Shown: positions 50,146-61,699, counted from the stretch's first letter. The stretch is 64,000 bases of DNA from Mangifera indica (GCF_011075055.1 NC_058145.1:2864887-2928886); one strand, 5' to 3'. Notes: generated from the letters alone by a model not told the origin. Numbers and translations are program-made.

Positions 50146-51220
50146 ATGGGTTCATCCAGTCGGCCTTTTTCGGTAACTAATCCAAGAACAATGAGTAATC
50201 AACCACCGAGCTTCAGCTCTTCCCTGAAACTCCACTGGGCTTCCAAAAGAAAGAAAAACAGAATGCGAGGACAAACTCCACGATTACCGCTCACAAACGA
50301 TTGCCCGAAACTAAACTTGAAGCTATAGACAACCTATTAAGAAATGCATTACCATGGACTATGAAATCCATTGAGCACGGTATTAAGCTTCATATTCTAA
50401 TGCCCACGTACCCATTAAGCAAACACGTTGGCGTTTTGGCAAAACTAGGGGGGTTACGGTTGGCCTGCAAAGATATTAATGATGATCACCAATTGTTCGA
50501 TCAAATGCCAAAGCGAAATTCACCTGCCTTTCTGTGGAATTCGCTTATATCAGGATATGCTGAATTGGGTCAAATGAAGATGCCATGGTGCTTTACTTTC
50601 AAATGGAGGTAGAGGGTATTGAATCAGACTGGTTTACATTCACTTGTGTTTTGAAAGCTTGTGCTAGACTGGGGTCGATTCAAGTTGGTGAGGCCGTTTT
50701 AAATTTGGTTATGATGAGTTTGTGCTCAATGCACTTGTTGATTTTTATGCAAAATGTGGTCACATTGTTAAGGCTAGAAGGGTTTTTTTACCAGACTGAT
50801 AGATTTCTTGGACCTCAATGTTGATTGGTTGAATTCGTCACGGGCTTTTTACAGCAGAAATGATTGATGAGGCTTATGCGATGATAGTAGAGAAAAATGG
50901 AGGTTGAAGCTGGTCAAACTGGGTGGGGAGCCTTATTATATGCTTGCTATCTTCATGGGAATGTAGAGATTGGGGAAATTGCCACGCTCAAAAGCTTTTT
51001 GATTTTGAGCCTGATGATGAACAAAATTTTGAGCTTTTGATGAGGAATTATCTGCAATGCAGGTTGGTTGAAGCAGCCGAAGTGGAAATTGGACAGAGGA
51101 TTGAAATAGTAGACTGCCATCCAGAGTCAAGTTTGATACTGAGAAGCAAGAACAAAATTGGCCCTGATATCTCTGCCTCATCGAAGACAAAGTATATGTT
51201 TTTTTCGAAGGGATAAACTC
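50146..51220 (+). pseudogene. PPR protein pseudogene, OTP70-like
   Basis: Fragments, in order, of a pentatricopeptide protein: IEHGIKLHILMPTY (about 50370); QLFDQMPKRNSPAF and WNSLISGYAELGQ (50490-50575); after a frameshift, MVLYFQMEVEGIESDWFTF and VLKACARLGSIQVGEA (50585-50700); after another shift, GYDEF, LNALVDFYAKCG and IVKARRVF (about 50715-50790); then a jump to IDEAYAMIVE, WGALLYACYLHGNVEIGE (about 50920-50985) and LFDFEPDDEQNFELLM (about 50995-51045). The middle repeats are missing (several hundred residues by comparison with OTP70 as I recall it) and at least four frameshifts or stops are present. WNSLISGYAELGQ and ALLYACYLHGN are nearly word for word Arabidopsis At4g25270 (OTP70), which acts in chloroplast rpoC1 splicing. 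It also sits next to the UMP-CMP kinase, as in Arabidopsis. Confidence 0.85.
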
Positions 51221-52765
51221 AAATCTGAAGGTGATTGGTGTCCTGGGGACAGATAAAAAACCAGTATACTCTGTATCTTCCTACCGATCATTTTGTGGAT
51301 TCTGGGGAAGATGTTTGCTCAAAGCCTCTCCAAGTTGTCTGATGTTCACGGTATAGTACCAATTTTAGGAACGTCTAGTGCCAAAGTCATTGAACGGGTG
51401 AGTTGCCAATCCGTAAAATGGATTATGTAATGTACTTTTTCGGTTGGGTCACAAGTGGACATTTTACCAGAGGTTTATATTGTATTAATCTACTCTTGTG
51501 CGATTCATGTTGAAGCGTATACTCAAGGGGTGAGTGTAGGACAAACGATTTCAAAGCGGAATCTAAAACCCTTAAGGGATAGTTTTTCTTAATGATTGTC
51601 TTCGCGTCAAGTTGATAAATCTTTTATTAAAAAAAATCACTTCTTGTGATTCTAACGGAAATATGTTTAGATAATGTGATTTTGGCTTGAATCATAACAT
51701 CTTTGAAATTGCACTAAAACGATGTATTTGACCTAAATCGCATCATCCTATGTATTTTGGCGATAATAGGGATTTAACTAATGAATTTTCAAACTAGTGA
51801 AGGAAAATGTATTTTTGATATAATTTGGGGTGTAAGTATATTAACCTTACTAACGTATCATAAACTTAAGGGTCAAAAAGTATCATAAAGCAAACCTTTG
51901 GTGGAAAAAGCCGAAATGAGTAGAGGAAAATATATCCAAAAAATGAAAAAACCAGTGACTTTTTTAATTCTAATGCTTTATTAAAAGAAAATATATCATC
52001 TTTTTCAAGTTTCACATCTCCTTTTCACACTTCTTTCATTATTTTAGGTGTTTATCTATTTACTTCTAAACATTCGAATTCGCAATTGACAAGTGGATTA
52101 ACAGGTATGTCATTAAATATTGTCAAAACCAAACTAAATATCAATCTGATAGAGAAGATGATTTTGTCCAACCAACGGTCGGACCATTTGATATGATTGA
52201 ACCAATTAATTATTTAAAAATAATATTCAAAGCAATATATAATATATATTATTTTAATATTAAAGTAAAGTTAATTTAATGATAGATATATTCAAAATTG
52301 ATTAATAAGATTTTGGGTTCAAATTTTAATAATAAATTTTTAAAAATTAATATTTTATATGGGTTAAGTTAAATCTAATTTTTTATACGGTCTAACTATT
52401 TAAATTATCTAATTTAATATAATCTAACTCTAAAAAATGATTGTTTAAGTAAATTTAAACTTTTTTTATTTATAGATAATAATTCAGAACAATCAATCCG
52501 ATTTAATTTTTAAAATTATAACAGTTGCACGTTTAGCATCATCCCCAACTTTAGAGGGCTCAATCATCTTCTCTCCTGCCCTTTAGGCTTTAACCCACCC
52601 AATCCTAGCGAGCCACCCGCCCAATCGCTTGATTATGTTTGGCTTTTGTTTATGTTGTGGTTGTGTGGTATTGTCATCAACCATGGTTGTTAATCCTTCA
52701 TTTATGCCGAGGAATGTGTTGGATTTAAAGATTTAATATTTTCATACTCTTTAGAAAATTAATTA
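51221..52765. other. Gene-free interval
   Basis: Tail of the PPR pseudogene region, then AT-rich non-coding sequence. A less AT-rich patch at 52540-52690 has no interpretable frame. A GGGTTCAAATTTTAATAATA motif near 52315 resembles the 3' half of a tRNA-derived SINE but is too weak to call. Confidence 0.35.
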
Positions 52766-53160
52766 AAATAATAAAATTATATGTACACACTTTTAAATAC
52801 ACAATTAGATATACATATTAGAATTAAATTCAAATCGAATTAAACTCGAACTAAAATCAAGCTTTTAGCTTAACTTATTATTAAAACGATATCGTTTTAA
52901 TGCATATTAGTTTAAACGATGTTGTTTTATATTAAATTTTTTAAGCTCGTAAACTTGACGAACTAAACACCCTAAAACTCAAGCTTGAACTCGAGCTTGA
53001 GCTCAAATAAGTTTAACTCAAATTCAGACCTAATGCATATGATATTTTATCAAGTAATTAAGTAATTTTGAATTAAAAAGAAAACAATACTCAGTCACAT
53101 AATGACACATCATCTATAAACTTACTTATATACTTAAAAGCGCATGTATGTAACATTGTT
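52766..53160. mobile_element. Family B MITE interrupted by a family C element
   Basis: The outer halves (about 52766-52818 and 53033-53160) together resemble one family B element: AATAAAATTATATGTACACA at the left and GCATGTATGTAACATTGTTC at the right. The family C element 52819-53032 lies between them. No clear duplication remains for the outer element. Confidence 0.55.
52819..53032. mobile_element. Family C foldback
   Basis: 214 bp, TAGAATTAAATTCAAATCGA (second base of the end) to AACTCAAATTCAGACCTA. Flanks ATACATAT and ATGCATAT match at 7 of 8. Core TTAAAACGATATCGTTTTAA is a perfect palindrome; arms carry AACTCGAGCTTGAGCTC. Confidence 0.72.
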
Positions 53161-53589
53161 CCTAATTTAATTAAATATAATTTTGTATCCATCCTAACAT
53201 TTCAATAAAATCGTAACTTAACCTCGACCCTATCAATTTCTAGCTTTCATTGAAAAATTCTTTAACTCTTAGAACACAAAATCAAACAATCAAGATCATT
53301 GCATCTAGTTATTAGATTAACTTAACATGGAAACAAATAATATGTGGCTTATATATAGTATAAATTTTATGATAAATGCTAAAAAAAAGGTTATATTTTT
53401 AGGTTTGTATGTGGAATTGGATTGTTGTTTTGGTGATTTACTTGTAAATGTATTGGTATATATTTGCATAAATTTGAATAAATTTTTAGGCAAATTGAGC
53501 AATATATTCGAATCGTCTATTTGATTTTGATAGTTTACATCTGTTACCTAGTTTGTGTAACATAGGAAAATTAAGTAACCTTTATGTAC
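53161..53589. other. Gene-free AT-rich interval
   Basis: Overlapping open frames on both strands (53317-53502 and 53327-53524) are AT-rich chance frames with no domain. Nothing else seen. Confidence 0.35.
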
Positions 53590-54045
53590 TAAGGGTGTGT
53601 TTGATTTGGATAATATTTTAATATTTTATTACTTAGAAGATTATTGAGTATAAATGATTATTATATCTAATAAAATTTGGTAGGTATAAATAATTATTGT
53701 GTTTGATTAGAGATAATAAAAAAATATTATTATATTATTTTACTTAAATATTTTTTGGTATAATTATTATAAAATAATTTTATGTTGTTATATTAATTTA
53801 AAATAATGTTATTTTTATTCTAAAAAATTAATAAATAAAAATATAATTATAATAAAATCAATATTACCGTAATAATATTTTAATACCTAATGTGGAGATG
53901 GGAATAAGATTACTACATGTATTATCTTCTACGTCACCAAGGGTAACAAAAGATTATTGAAATTTTTTATTATTTATAAATCAAACATAATAATATAGGT
54001 AATAAAATATTGATTTAAAAAAAATAGATTATCAAATACTCCTGA
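53590..54045. mobile_element. AT-rich foldback element (GTGTTTGATT type)
   Basis: Left end AAGGGTGTGTTTGATTTGGA is inverted at the right as TTATCAAATACTCCTGAGGG. Interior includes TAATATTTTAATATTTTATT and complementary AATAAAATATTGATT. No target duplication resolved; ends approximate. Confidence 0.5.
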
Positions 54046-54179
54046 GGGAAGTTATAACAACCCTTGTTTAAGAAAAAAAGAGCAATGTTACGTGTATATT
54101 TCTTTTTTGTAAGTGCGCTTTTTTACTTTGTGCTTCTGAAATCCTAGGAAATAGAGCAATATTAAGTGTATATATTTTT

Positions 54180-54775
54180 GGCTGAAAAACTTGTTTTCAT
54201 CTAAGATATACTGAAATCTTAAAGTCTCACATTCTAAATTTTAAAAACTCAAATACCTATTTATGAGTCAATTTTTATTAAAATTTTTAGTTATGGTTAA
54301 AGGGTAAAATTGTTATTTACTAAAAAAATAAAAATTTTATCACATTTTATTCTTAAATTTAAAAATCTTACAATCTTCTCCCACCTATAATTTAAAAAGT
54401 GATCATATCTCTCTTAGAGTTTTTTTCTTTTTTCTTCGACAATGATTCATCATCTTTAACTAGTAGCCATTCTCTCTCTTGTCTTACTGTCTTATCTCTT
54501 TCTCTTGGTCTCTCTCCCTTTTCTCTCCGACCGTTTTTGATTGAGATAAAAGTTTTATCACATTTTATTTCTAAATTTAAAAATCTTTCAATTTTCTCCT
54601 ACCTATAATTTAAAGAGTAATCATATCTCTCTTAGAGTTTTTTTCTTTTTTTTTAGACAATGATTCATCGTTTTCAGCTGTTGGCCATCATCTCTCCTAT
54701 CTTACTATCTTATCTTTTTCTCTTGGCTTTCTCTCTTTTCTTTTCGATCGTTTTTTATCAAGATAAAGATGAAAT
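54180..54775. mobile_element. Family A element, truncated, with tandem-duplicated inner arm
   Basis: Left end GGCTGAAAAACTTGTTTTCA and normal left arm, then two tandem units of about 218 bp (54335-54552 and 54553-54771), each TTTTATCACATTTTATT...GATAAA(A)G. The right arm is missing. The 54399-54608 frame is a by-product. Confidence 0.65.
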
Positions 54776-55392
54776 CATTTATATAATTAATTATATATGT
54801 AAAATTGAATGGACACTTTATTTGATGTAATGATAGAGATTTCATGTGCTGCCTATCGTTTTCAAATGGCAAATTATGAAGATCCTGATCACACACAGCC
54901 TTATTACATGATTAAAAACATTTTAGTAAAGATGGGAAAAGATTAGATTCTGATAATCAGATCAGATCTTCATTGTACCATATTTTAATTTAATTTTTCA
55001 TTTTTTATTAGAGTTTATTAATTAAGTAATATTATTTATATATATTTTTATATATAATTTAGATATACAGATGATATGTTATTAAATAATTATGTATTAT
55101 TTTATCTTTAATTCAAAATTATCAAATCATATTATAACACATTATTTATATATTTAAATTATATATTATAAATAAATACACATAATTTTATTATTAAAAA
55201 TTAATTATTCTTCCATTATTATTATGTTTAACTTATAATTTAAATTTATAATGCACACAAAGCCTACCACTTATTTTTGTATTTTTCACTTAAAAAAGTA
55301 ATTATTTTCCATCCTTTTCTCCTCCCCATGTCCCAAAAAAATTAGATACCAGCTGTGCCTTTGTCCCATTGTCGGGATGAACATATAATTTA
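54776..55392. other. Gene-free interval with MITE remnant
   Basis: A family B-like inverted repeat lies at about 55025-55200; the rest is AT-rich non-coding sequence. Confidence 0.4.
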
Positions 55393-55520
55393 ACAATAAA
55401 ATTATTTACATAAAAAATATATTTTATAATATAATTAAATACTTTTAAATTAATAATAAAATAATATATTATTTAAATATTTAATTAGATAATTATACTT
55501 AAGTACACCTAACATTGCAC
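55393..55520. mobile_element. Family B AT-rich MITE
   Basis: 128 bp, ACAATAAAATTATTTACATA to ACACCTAACATTGCAC. Flanks TATAATTTA and TTTAATTTA match at 8 of 9. Confidence 0.62.
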
Positions 55521-55744
55521 TTTAATTTAGAGGTGAAAGTTTTAGTAAAATAATATTAGATGGTTAAGAAACATTTGAATCACTTCTGTGGATTTTACTC
55601 TTTTGTTAATTCAATTGATAAAAATAATATAAAATGGAGTTAATTAATATAATTTATTTTTAAAATTGAAAAAATATTTTTTTCCTTGACAATAGGAAAA
55701 TTAATTATATTTTTTGATTGCCGGGTCAATATGCAATATAAATT

Positions 55745-55916
55745 CAATAAAATTACGTGTATAATTTTTGTATATAATTTTATATATAAATAATAATATA
55801 TCATCATGTGGATAAGTATTAATTTATTTTTAATTTTTAATTATTCAATTATATAGTAACACGTCATTATTTATATATAAAAATTCTATATAAAAATTAT
55901 ACATCTAACACCGGTC
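55745..55916. mobile_element. Family B AT-rich MITE
   Basis: 172 bp, CAATAAAATTACGTGTATAA to TTATACATCTAACACCGGTC. Perfect 9-bp duplication ATATAAATT (55736-55744 and 55917-55925). Confidence 0.8.
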
Positions 55917-56005
55917 ATATAAATTATACTTAAATAAAGGAAAAATAATTTAAAAAATCCCTATTATACGCTTAATTTTAGTTAAAAATAAAATTATACC
56001 ATAAA

Positions 56006-56215
56006 TAGGGTTGGATTTGAGCCGAGCCGAGCTCAAGCTCGGCTCGGTTCACATATAGCTAAGCTCGAGCTCAAGAAAACCAAGCTTGAACTCGATTTGA
56101 ATTCGGTTTGATTTATTTTTCGTTATTAAAACGACGTCGTTTTAATACATATTGATTAAAACGATGTTGTTTTGCGAGTTTGAGCTTGAAAGGACTCGGT
56201 TCGAGTCCAGACCTA
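56006..56215. mobile_element. Family C foldback
   Basis: 210 bp, TAGGGTTGGATTTGAGCC to GGTTCGAGTCCAGACCTA. Flanks ACCATAAA and ACTATAAA match at 7 of 8. Core TTAAAACGACGTCGTTTTAA is a perfect palindrome. It lies about 500 bp upstream of the PMEI start codon. Confidence 0.78.
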
Positions 56216-56651
56216 ACTATAAATAAATTATACAAACTTATTTGAATGAATAGTGGTGATAATTTATGATTGTTTGATGTGGTTTTTTTTTTCTTACTTT
56301 AAAATCAGTCAATCAAATATTACTATCTTATTTGTATAGATAATTTTGTATAATTTGTCTGTTAATATAGTAGTACTCTTAAAAAATAGTTTAATTCATA
56401 GTTTATTTTTTTATTTAATTAACCTAATAATATACATGCTTATGTTTACATAATTAAATACATAAATAATATATTATTATATGAGTAAATAAATTTGAAT
56501 ATAAAATAAATAAATATGCAATCATAAAATAAAATATAATTATTTTAATAATAAAAATTTTATTCAAATTAGACCTTTCTCTTAAAACCAATATTTGATG
56601 TAACTTATTACATACTTGAAACGTGTGCACAGCACAGATTGCCCAAACCGC

Positions 56652-56659
56652 TATAAATA
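56652..56659 (+). promoter_or_regulatory. TATA box of the PMEI gene
   Basis: TATAAATA, 66 bp before the ATG at 56718; implies a leader of roughly 35 nt. Confidence 0.75.
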
Positions 56660-56717
56660 CACACACTACTTTTCAGCATTTCAAGAACAGAAGAAAGCTT
56701 TTTGGCGTCTGAAAATC

Positions 56718-57311
56718 ATGGCAAGAGCCGCTTCTCTTCTACTCCTCTCGGTATTATACTTCACCACCACGGCCATGGCGGCAGCCCCCGCCACTGAGCA
56801 CTCCGGTGACACGACCTTCATAAAAACCTCATGCAAATCCACCAGTTACCCCGCCCTCTGCGTGCGCTCTCTTTCAGCTTACGCCGACGCAATCCAACAG
56901 AACCCGCGCCAGTTGGTTCTCACGGCCTTGTCGGTGAGCCTGTCGAGGGCGGAGTCGGCTAAATCATTTGTCATGGAGTTGAAGAAGCTTAAGAACTTGA
57001 AGAACAGGGAGATCGAAGCCATTGCAGACTGCCTGGAAGAGATGGGCGACACTGTGTACGGGCTCAGCAAGTCGATTAAGGAGATGAAGCACCTGGGTCA
57101 AGCCAAAGATCAGGAATTTTTGTGGCACATGAGCAATGTGGAGACCTGGGTCAGCGCCGCTCTCACTGATGAAAACACTTGCGTTGATGGGTTCGCCAGC
57201 AAGGCTTTGAATGGGAACATCAAGGATTCGATTAAGAGTGAAATTATTAATGTTGCAAAAGTTACTAGCAATGCCCTGGCCTTGATTAACAACTTTGCTG
57301 CATCACAATGA
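56718..57311 (+). CDS. Pectin methylesterase inhibitor / invertase inhibitor family protein
   Basis: Single exon, 197 residues. The open frame extends upstream to 56616, but the ATG at 56718 is chosen because it opens a classical signal peptide (MARAASLLLLSVLYFTTTAM, cleavage near residue 21-23) and sits 66 bp after a TATA box. The mature protein has the four conserved cysteines of the PMEI fold at 39, 48, 105 and 155, in contexts SCKSTSYPALC, ADCLEEM and DENTCVDGFA, expected to form two disulfides in a four-helix bundle. Family members are secreted and inhibit pectin methylesterases in the wall or acid invertases; sequence alone does not separate these. It lies beyond the OTP70-like PPR pseudogene, the position held in Arabidopsis by PMEI genes At4g25250/At4g25260, which favours the PMEI role. 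Codon use is GC-richer than the surrounding DNA. No defect seen. Confidence 0.9.
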   Translation: MARAASLLLLSVLYFTTTAMAAAPATEHSGDTTFIKTSCKSTSYPALCVRSLSAYADAIQQNPRQLVLTALSVSLSRAESAKSFVMELKKLKNLKNREIEAIADCLEEMGDTVYGLSKSIKEMKHLGQAKDQEFLWHMSNVETWVSAALTDENTCVDGFASKALNGNIKDSIKSEIINVAKVTSNALALINNFAASQ

Positions 57312-57876
57312 TCAAGCTAGCAGCCATGGATGTGGGTGAAAAAGCTCCAAGACGTAGAAATTAAGCTTTACGTATAGATGTAAAATATGAGTGTTGTGAG
57401 TTCAGCTTTGTGCTGGGTATTGAACAAGATGAACTGTTTAATTTGCAGTAATAAGTTGATCTAAGCCTGAAAACTGAATCAATATCATTTCATTTCTGAA
57501 TTAAACTTGACATGACTCATAAGAAAGATGATTTATGGACAAATCATTTCATTTTATAAATCACTGAACAAATGTGAACAGCAGCAGAGTTGGTTATTAC
57601 AGAAAGGACAACGTATAAATGAATAAACAATATTGGAATTGAGTCTGGAAAATGAAAGGAGTAGACATGATCGATTCATAAAAAAGAAGAGAAGACAAAG
57701 AGGATGGGGACTCGAGTGAGCTGTGAGCTGTGATAATGTGAGTGGGCTTTTTGGCTCCACGTGGAAGGCAATAAATAACAATAATATATTATACCGGGGA
57801 AGGCTATATGTACAAATAATTTATACAATTTATTATATAAACAATAGTATGTTATTATGTAATAGGATAATTTTAA
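57312..57876. other. PMEI 3' region
   Basis: The first 150-250 bp should be the 3' untranslated region. The frames at 57554-57908 on either strand are unsupported. Confidence 0.45.
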
Positions 57877-58650
57877 GGGCAAAAGATTTGTTCCTACCCC
57901 AGGTATAGTGACATCTCAAACTCCGACTCTCTAACTTTAAAAAACTCAAATATCTACTTATAAGCTAAAATCTGTTAAAATTTTCAGTTATAGTTAAGAG
58001 TAAAATCATTATTTAAAAAAATAACAATTTATATCATTTTATCCCATTGGTTTGGAAAACTAATAATTTTTCTCTAAAATTAAGTTTTGAAAAGTGGCTT
58101 TTTTCTTCTACCTAGGATTTCAAATTTTGTTGACGAATTTTTGATAAATGATGATCGATCTCTCTCCCTTCCGATGACGTCTCACCCTTTGACATTTTTC
58201 CTTCGACTGACAAAGATGGTCCAGACAAGGACGACTCCTCGTTTGGACTGTGGTCTTTGTCCAAATGAAAAGTTTCAACTTTTCGTCTAAATTCTATCAA
58301 ATCTAGACGTTGTCAGTCATAGGAAACACATCGAAAGGAGAAACCTCATCGGGAGGGAGAGAGATCAATTGTTGTTCATCGAAAATTCGCTAGTTGAAAC
58401 CCTAGGTAAGGAGAAAATGTCACTTTTCAAAACTTAATTTTGGAAGAAAATTGTTAGTTTTCTAAATCAATGGGGTAAAATGACATAAACTTTTATTTTT
58501 TAAAATTATTATTAAATAATAATTTTACCCTTAATCCTAACTGAAAATTTTAATAGATTTTAGTTTATGCGTGGGTATTTGAGTTTTAAAAAATTAGAGG
58601 ATGAAAGTTTAAAATTTCACTATACCTTGGGTGGGAAAAGTCTTTTGACT
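57877..58650. mobile_element. Family A element
   Basis: 774 bp, GGGCAAAAGATTTGTTCCTA to CCTTGGGTGGGAAAAGTCTT...GACT. Perfect 9-bp duplication TAATTTTAA (57868-57876 and 58651-58659). The arms pair deep into the core (for example TTTGTTGACGAATTTTTGAT near 58126 against TCGAAAATTCGCTAG near 58379). Small frames inside are palindrome by-products. Confidence 0.9.
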
Positions 58651-58779
58651 TAATTTTAAATTAAAGATAAAATAATGTTAATCACATAGTGATATGTCAT
58701 TGTTTATATGTAAAGTTATATATATTATTTGTGTACATACTTTTATTGTATTATCTTTGTTAATTATATGGAAGATTTT
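58651..58779. other. Short AT-rich spacer
   Basis: Partial family B-like right end (about 58655-58755); no gene. Confidence 0.35.
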
Positions 58780-58915
58780 TTGTTTTAAATGAATAATTTT
58801 ATTTGAATCAGTAAGTTCAAAGTTTTATTTTAATAAGTCATTGATGAGTTTTGAACTCAAACCCTCTCACTTGGAGAATCTAAGTTATTTACTACTTAAG
58901 CTACCCCTTCAAGGT
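58780..58915 (-). mobile_element. tRNA-derived SINE candidate
   Basis: On the minus strand, TAGCTTAAGTAG (58903-58892) fits the RNA polymerase III A box and GGGTTTGAGTTCAA (58864-58851) fits the B box, about 30 bp apart as in tRNA genes. No cloverleaf or anticodon arm was found, so a SINE fits better than a tRNA gene. The 3' end is approximate. Confidence 0.5.
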
Positions 58916-59372
58916 TAGAGGTAGATATGAACCGAATCGAGCCTGAATACTCTTTAACTCAAGTTCAATTCGAGTTTGGTTTGAATTCATTAAGTTAATA
59001 TTAAGAATGGTTTGAGTTTCATTAGGATGAAAATGATTCAGTTTAAGTTTGACTCAAATTTATTGCTTAGATATGTGACGTAAATTCATGGTTTGAATTC
59101 GTGACTCATTAACAAAATGATGTTGTTTAACAATAATTTAACATAATTCAAATCGAGTCACAAGTCAAATTCGAACCGAATTGAGTCATCTATCCAATTC
59201 GTGAGTCAAACTGAGTCGAACTCTATATAACTTAAGTTTAGCTCGGTTTTAAAACGAGCAAAACCTTTTAACTCAAACTTGATTTATATTCAAAGAAAAC
59301 GAATTTGAACTAAGCCAAATCAAGCTGAATCAGTTTTCAAGCCCAAGTCAGCTTAATTCGGGTCCAACCCTA
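58916..59372. mobile_element. Family C-like foldback, degenerate
   Basis: Left TAGAGGTAGATATGAACCGA and right TTCGGGTCCAACCCTA, with repeated TTYGARTCA-type motifs and a weak core AACAAAATGATGTTGTTTAA. No target duplication seen; older or rearranged member. Confidence 0.5.
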
Positions 59373-61699
59373 TTCACAACAAGATAAATTTTTCCCACCC
59401 AAGCTTTGGGGAAATCACAATTGGAGTAAAAAATTATAAAATATCACGTTAATTTAAACTTAATAAATTATGTGTATAGACAATAAACACAAACTTGTGC
59501 ATAAATGATAATATGTAATTGAGTAATTTTGAATTAAAAATAAAGTAATATTTAATCACCTGATGATATATTATTATTTATTTATAAGTTTATACATATT
59601 GTACTACTCATCTAAACGTCCTTAAAAAGAATTGTAAAAAGGCAAAAATACGTTATTTCTCTTTTCCAAGTCGCAGCACATTAGGAAAACTACAATTCCA
59701 ATCATCACAATTATAAATTTCTTTGTGCTATTTTATTAAAATCATTTAAAGATATGAGATCGTGTCAAATCACACCTAACAAGTCTTATATCTTTTCATA
59801 TGTGATTCATTGTATTGAAGATGAAATTTTATATAAAAAGATGAAATTTTACTAAAATTGTATTGAAGATGCAATCTAATAAAATCACATTTTGAATGTA
59901 ATTCCTATTGTCAAATCTCGATAGAGCCGTTTTTTAAATCACATGTGATCTAATGAAATTAAATAAGATCGTAATTTGGTTTGTGTAATCTTATTAAATC
60001 TCACATTGTTGTCGAATTTGGTTTGATGATAGCAACCCCTATAAAAATAAAATAATAATTTCATAAAAGAGAAGTAGTTTGAATGACATAATAATTATTT
60101 AACCATTTGACACTATCTCAATGAACTTTTATATTAACGGAGTTAAAATTAGGGTGATAATTTGGAGTGTTTTAATTCATTGGGTCGAAAATAGTTTTCC
60201 AAACAATAAAACTATTTGCACAAGAATTTTTTAATTCATTGGGTAGAAAATGGTTTTTCTAAATAATAAAATTATATGTACAAACTTTACATACAAATAA
60301 TGATATATCACTATATAATTAAATATTATTTTATCTTTAATTTTTAATTATCTAATCACATAATAACATGCCGTTGTTACTACTCTTTCCCAAACCTTGT
60401 TTAGGAAAATGAAATTTGCCTTTTATGTAGCATTGACATGAATGGCGATGGGGCCAATGGGCATCGCTTGCACATGAATGATGGAAACAAACTGAAAGAG
60501 TCACAATTGCACGCTACTTTGCTTCAATATTTATTGATATTTGAGCAAATGGGCAAGATGGGAGATAACCATACGCTACAAATGCCAATGACAAACATCA
60601 ATTTCCAATTTGTATTGATTTGTTCCATTTCCTCAATTATACATTTGTACAATCTTTATGATGAATCATAACGAAAGTTTGATGATCATGCTTTTTTTTA
60701 AGCAATATTAGGTTAAATATTTAATAGGGTATTTAAATAATATGTCATTATGTCATTAAATATTATTTTATTAATTAATTTAAAATCAGTTTATGATATA
60801 TTATTTGAGTTTCAATTAAACACTCAAAATTGGATATACATAATTTTATTATTTTTATATTTATGTACACGCAATATTTGATACATTATCTTACGTGTAG
60901 TGCCTTGTGAGAAATTCTAATACTGACCTAAGAATTAGTAAAACTGGTGAAGTATTAAAATTACTAGGAAAAAGCCCTGAGTTTGGACTTCTATCACACT
61001 TGTGAAACCTTGACTTATCTGATACAGGGGTCTTTGGTTACCAAAAATAAATTTCAATACCAATAAAACTATGTCCACATAGTTCTAGGTGTTTAATTAA
61101 GTATTCAAATTATGTATCATAATGTGATTGATTTTGAACTAACAATGAAAGAATACACAATTACTTATCATTTGAATATTCATTTAGATACTCAAAATAT
61201 AATATTGAATTAAAAATAAAAGAGTATCCAATTATATATCATTGAATATTCATACTCAACATGATATATCATCTAAATATTTAATTAGATATTTAAAACT
61301 GGATACACTTCGCATTGCTACATCGGTACTCTATGTCATTTGCGTTTACGAATAATTCAAGTATTTATTTGGGTTACCAATTCTACGCTCCACCGGTTGT
61401 GGCGGAGGGCCTAGCCATACAAGGAATCAACAAATAACAATCGACATCATGCAAAGCGTTATCTCCATTCTTATTATTCTAGCCATTAATAATATAAAAT
61501 AAGTTACTAAACAAATAAATAATTGACAGAGATTTCCTTATGCTAGAATTGCGCTCTTGTTTTGATTTTTTTTAGATTCTTAATTTGAACTAAAATTGAC
61601 ATAATAAAAATCAATTTAAAAGAAACAGAAAAGTGTATAATCAAAGTGATTGACTTTGTGACACTTGCATGGCTCGGTTTTCCTCTATATTATATAAAA
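59373..61699. other. Gene-free interval with MITE remnants
   Basis: A family D-like copy near 59455-59610 and family B-like inverted repeats near 60210-60380, 60710-60860 and 61050-61320. The frame 60438-60671 has no domain. A fragment TTTTTCCCACCCAAGCTTTG at 59388 resembles a family A end. Stretch 60940-61020 resembles part of the MYB intron (35135-35220). No host gene seen. Confidence 0.4.

Noticed and set aside
51880..51920. ACCTTTGGTGGAAAAAGCCG as a family A right end
   Set aside because: Only a short resemblance, no partner arm and no 9-bp repeat.
56616..56717. Upstream extension of the PMEI frame to an ATG at 56616
   Set aside because: It would start upstream of the TATA box and bury the signal peptide, so the ATG at 56718 is preferred.
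58850..58905. A complete tRNA gene
   Set aside because: A and B box-like motifs are present, but no anticodon arm, acceptor stem pairing or poly-T terminator could be drawn.
60438..60671. 77-codon frame as a small gene
   Set aside because: No domain, no neighbouring exons, lies among MITE remnants.
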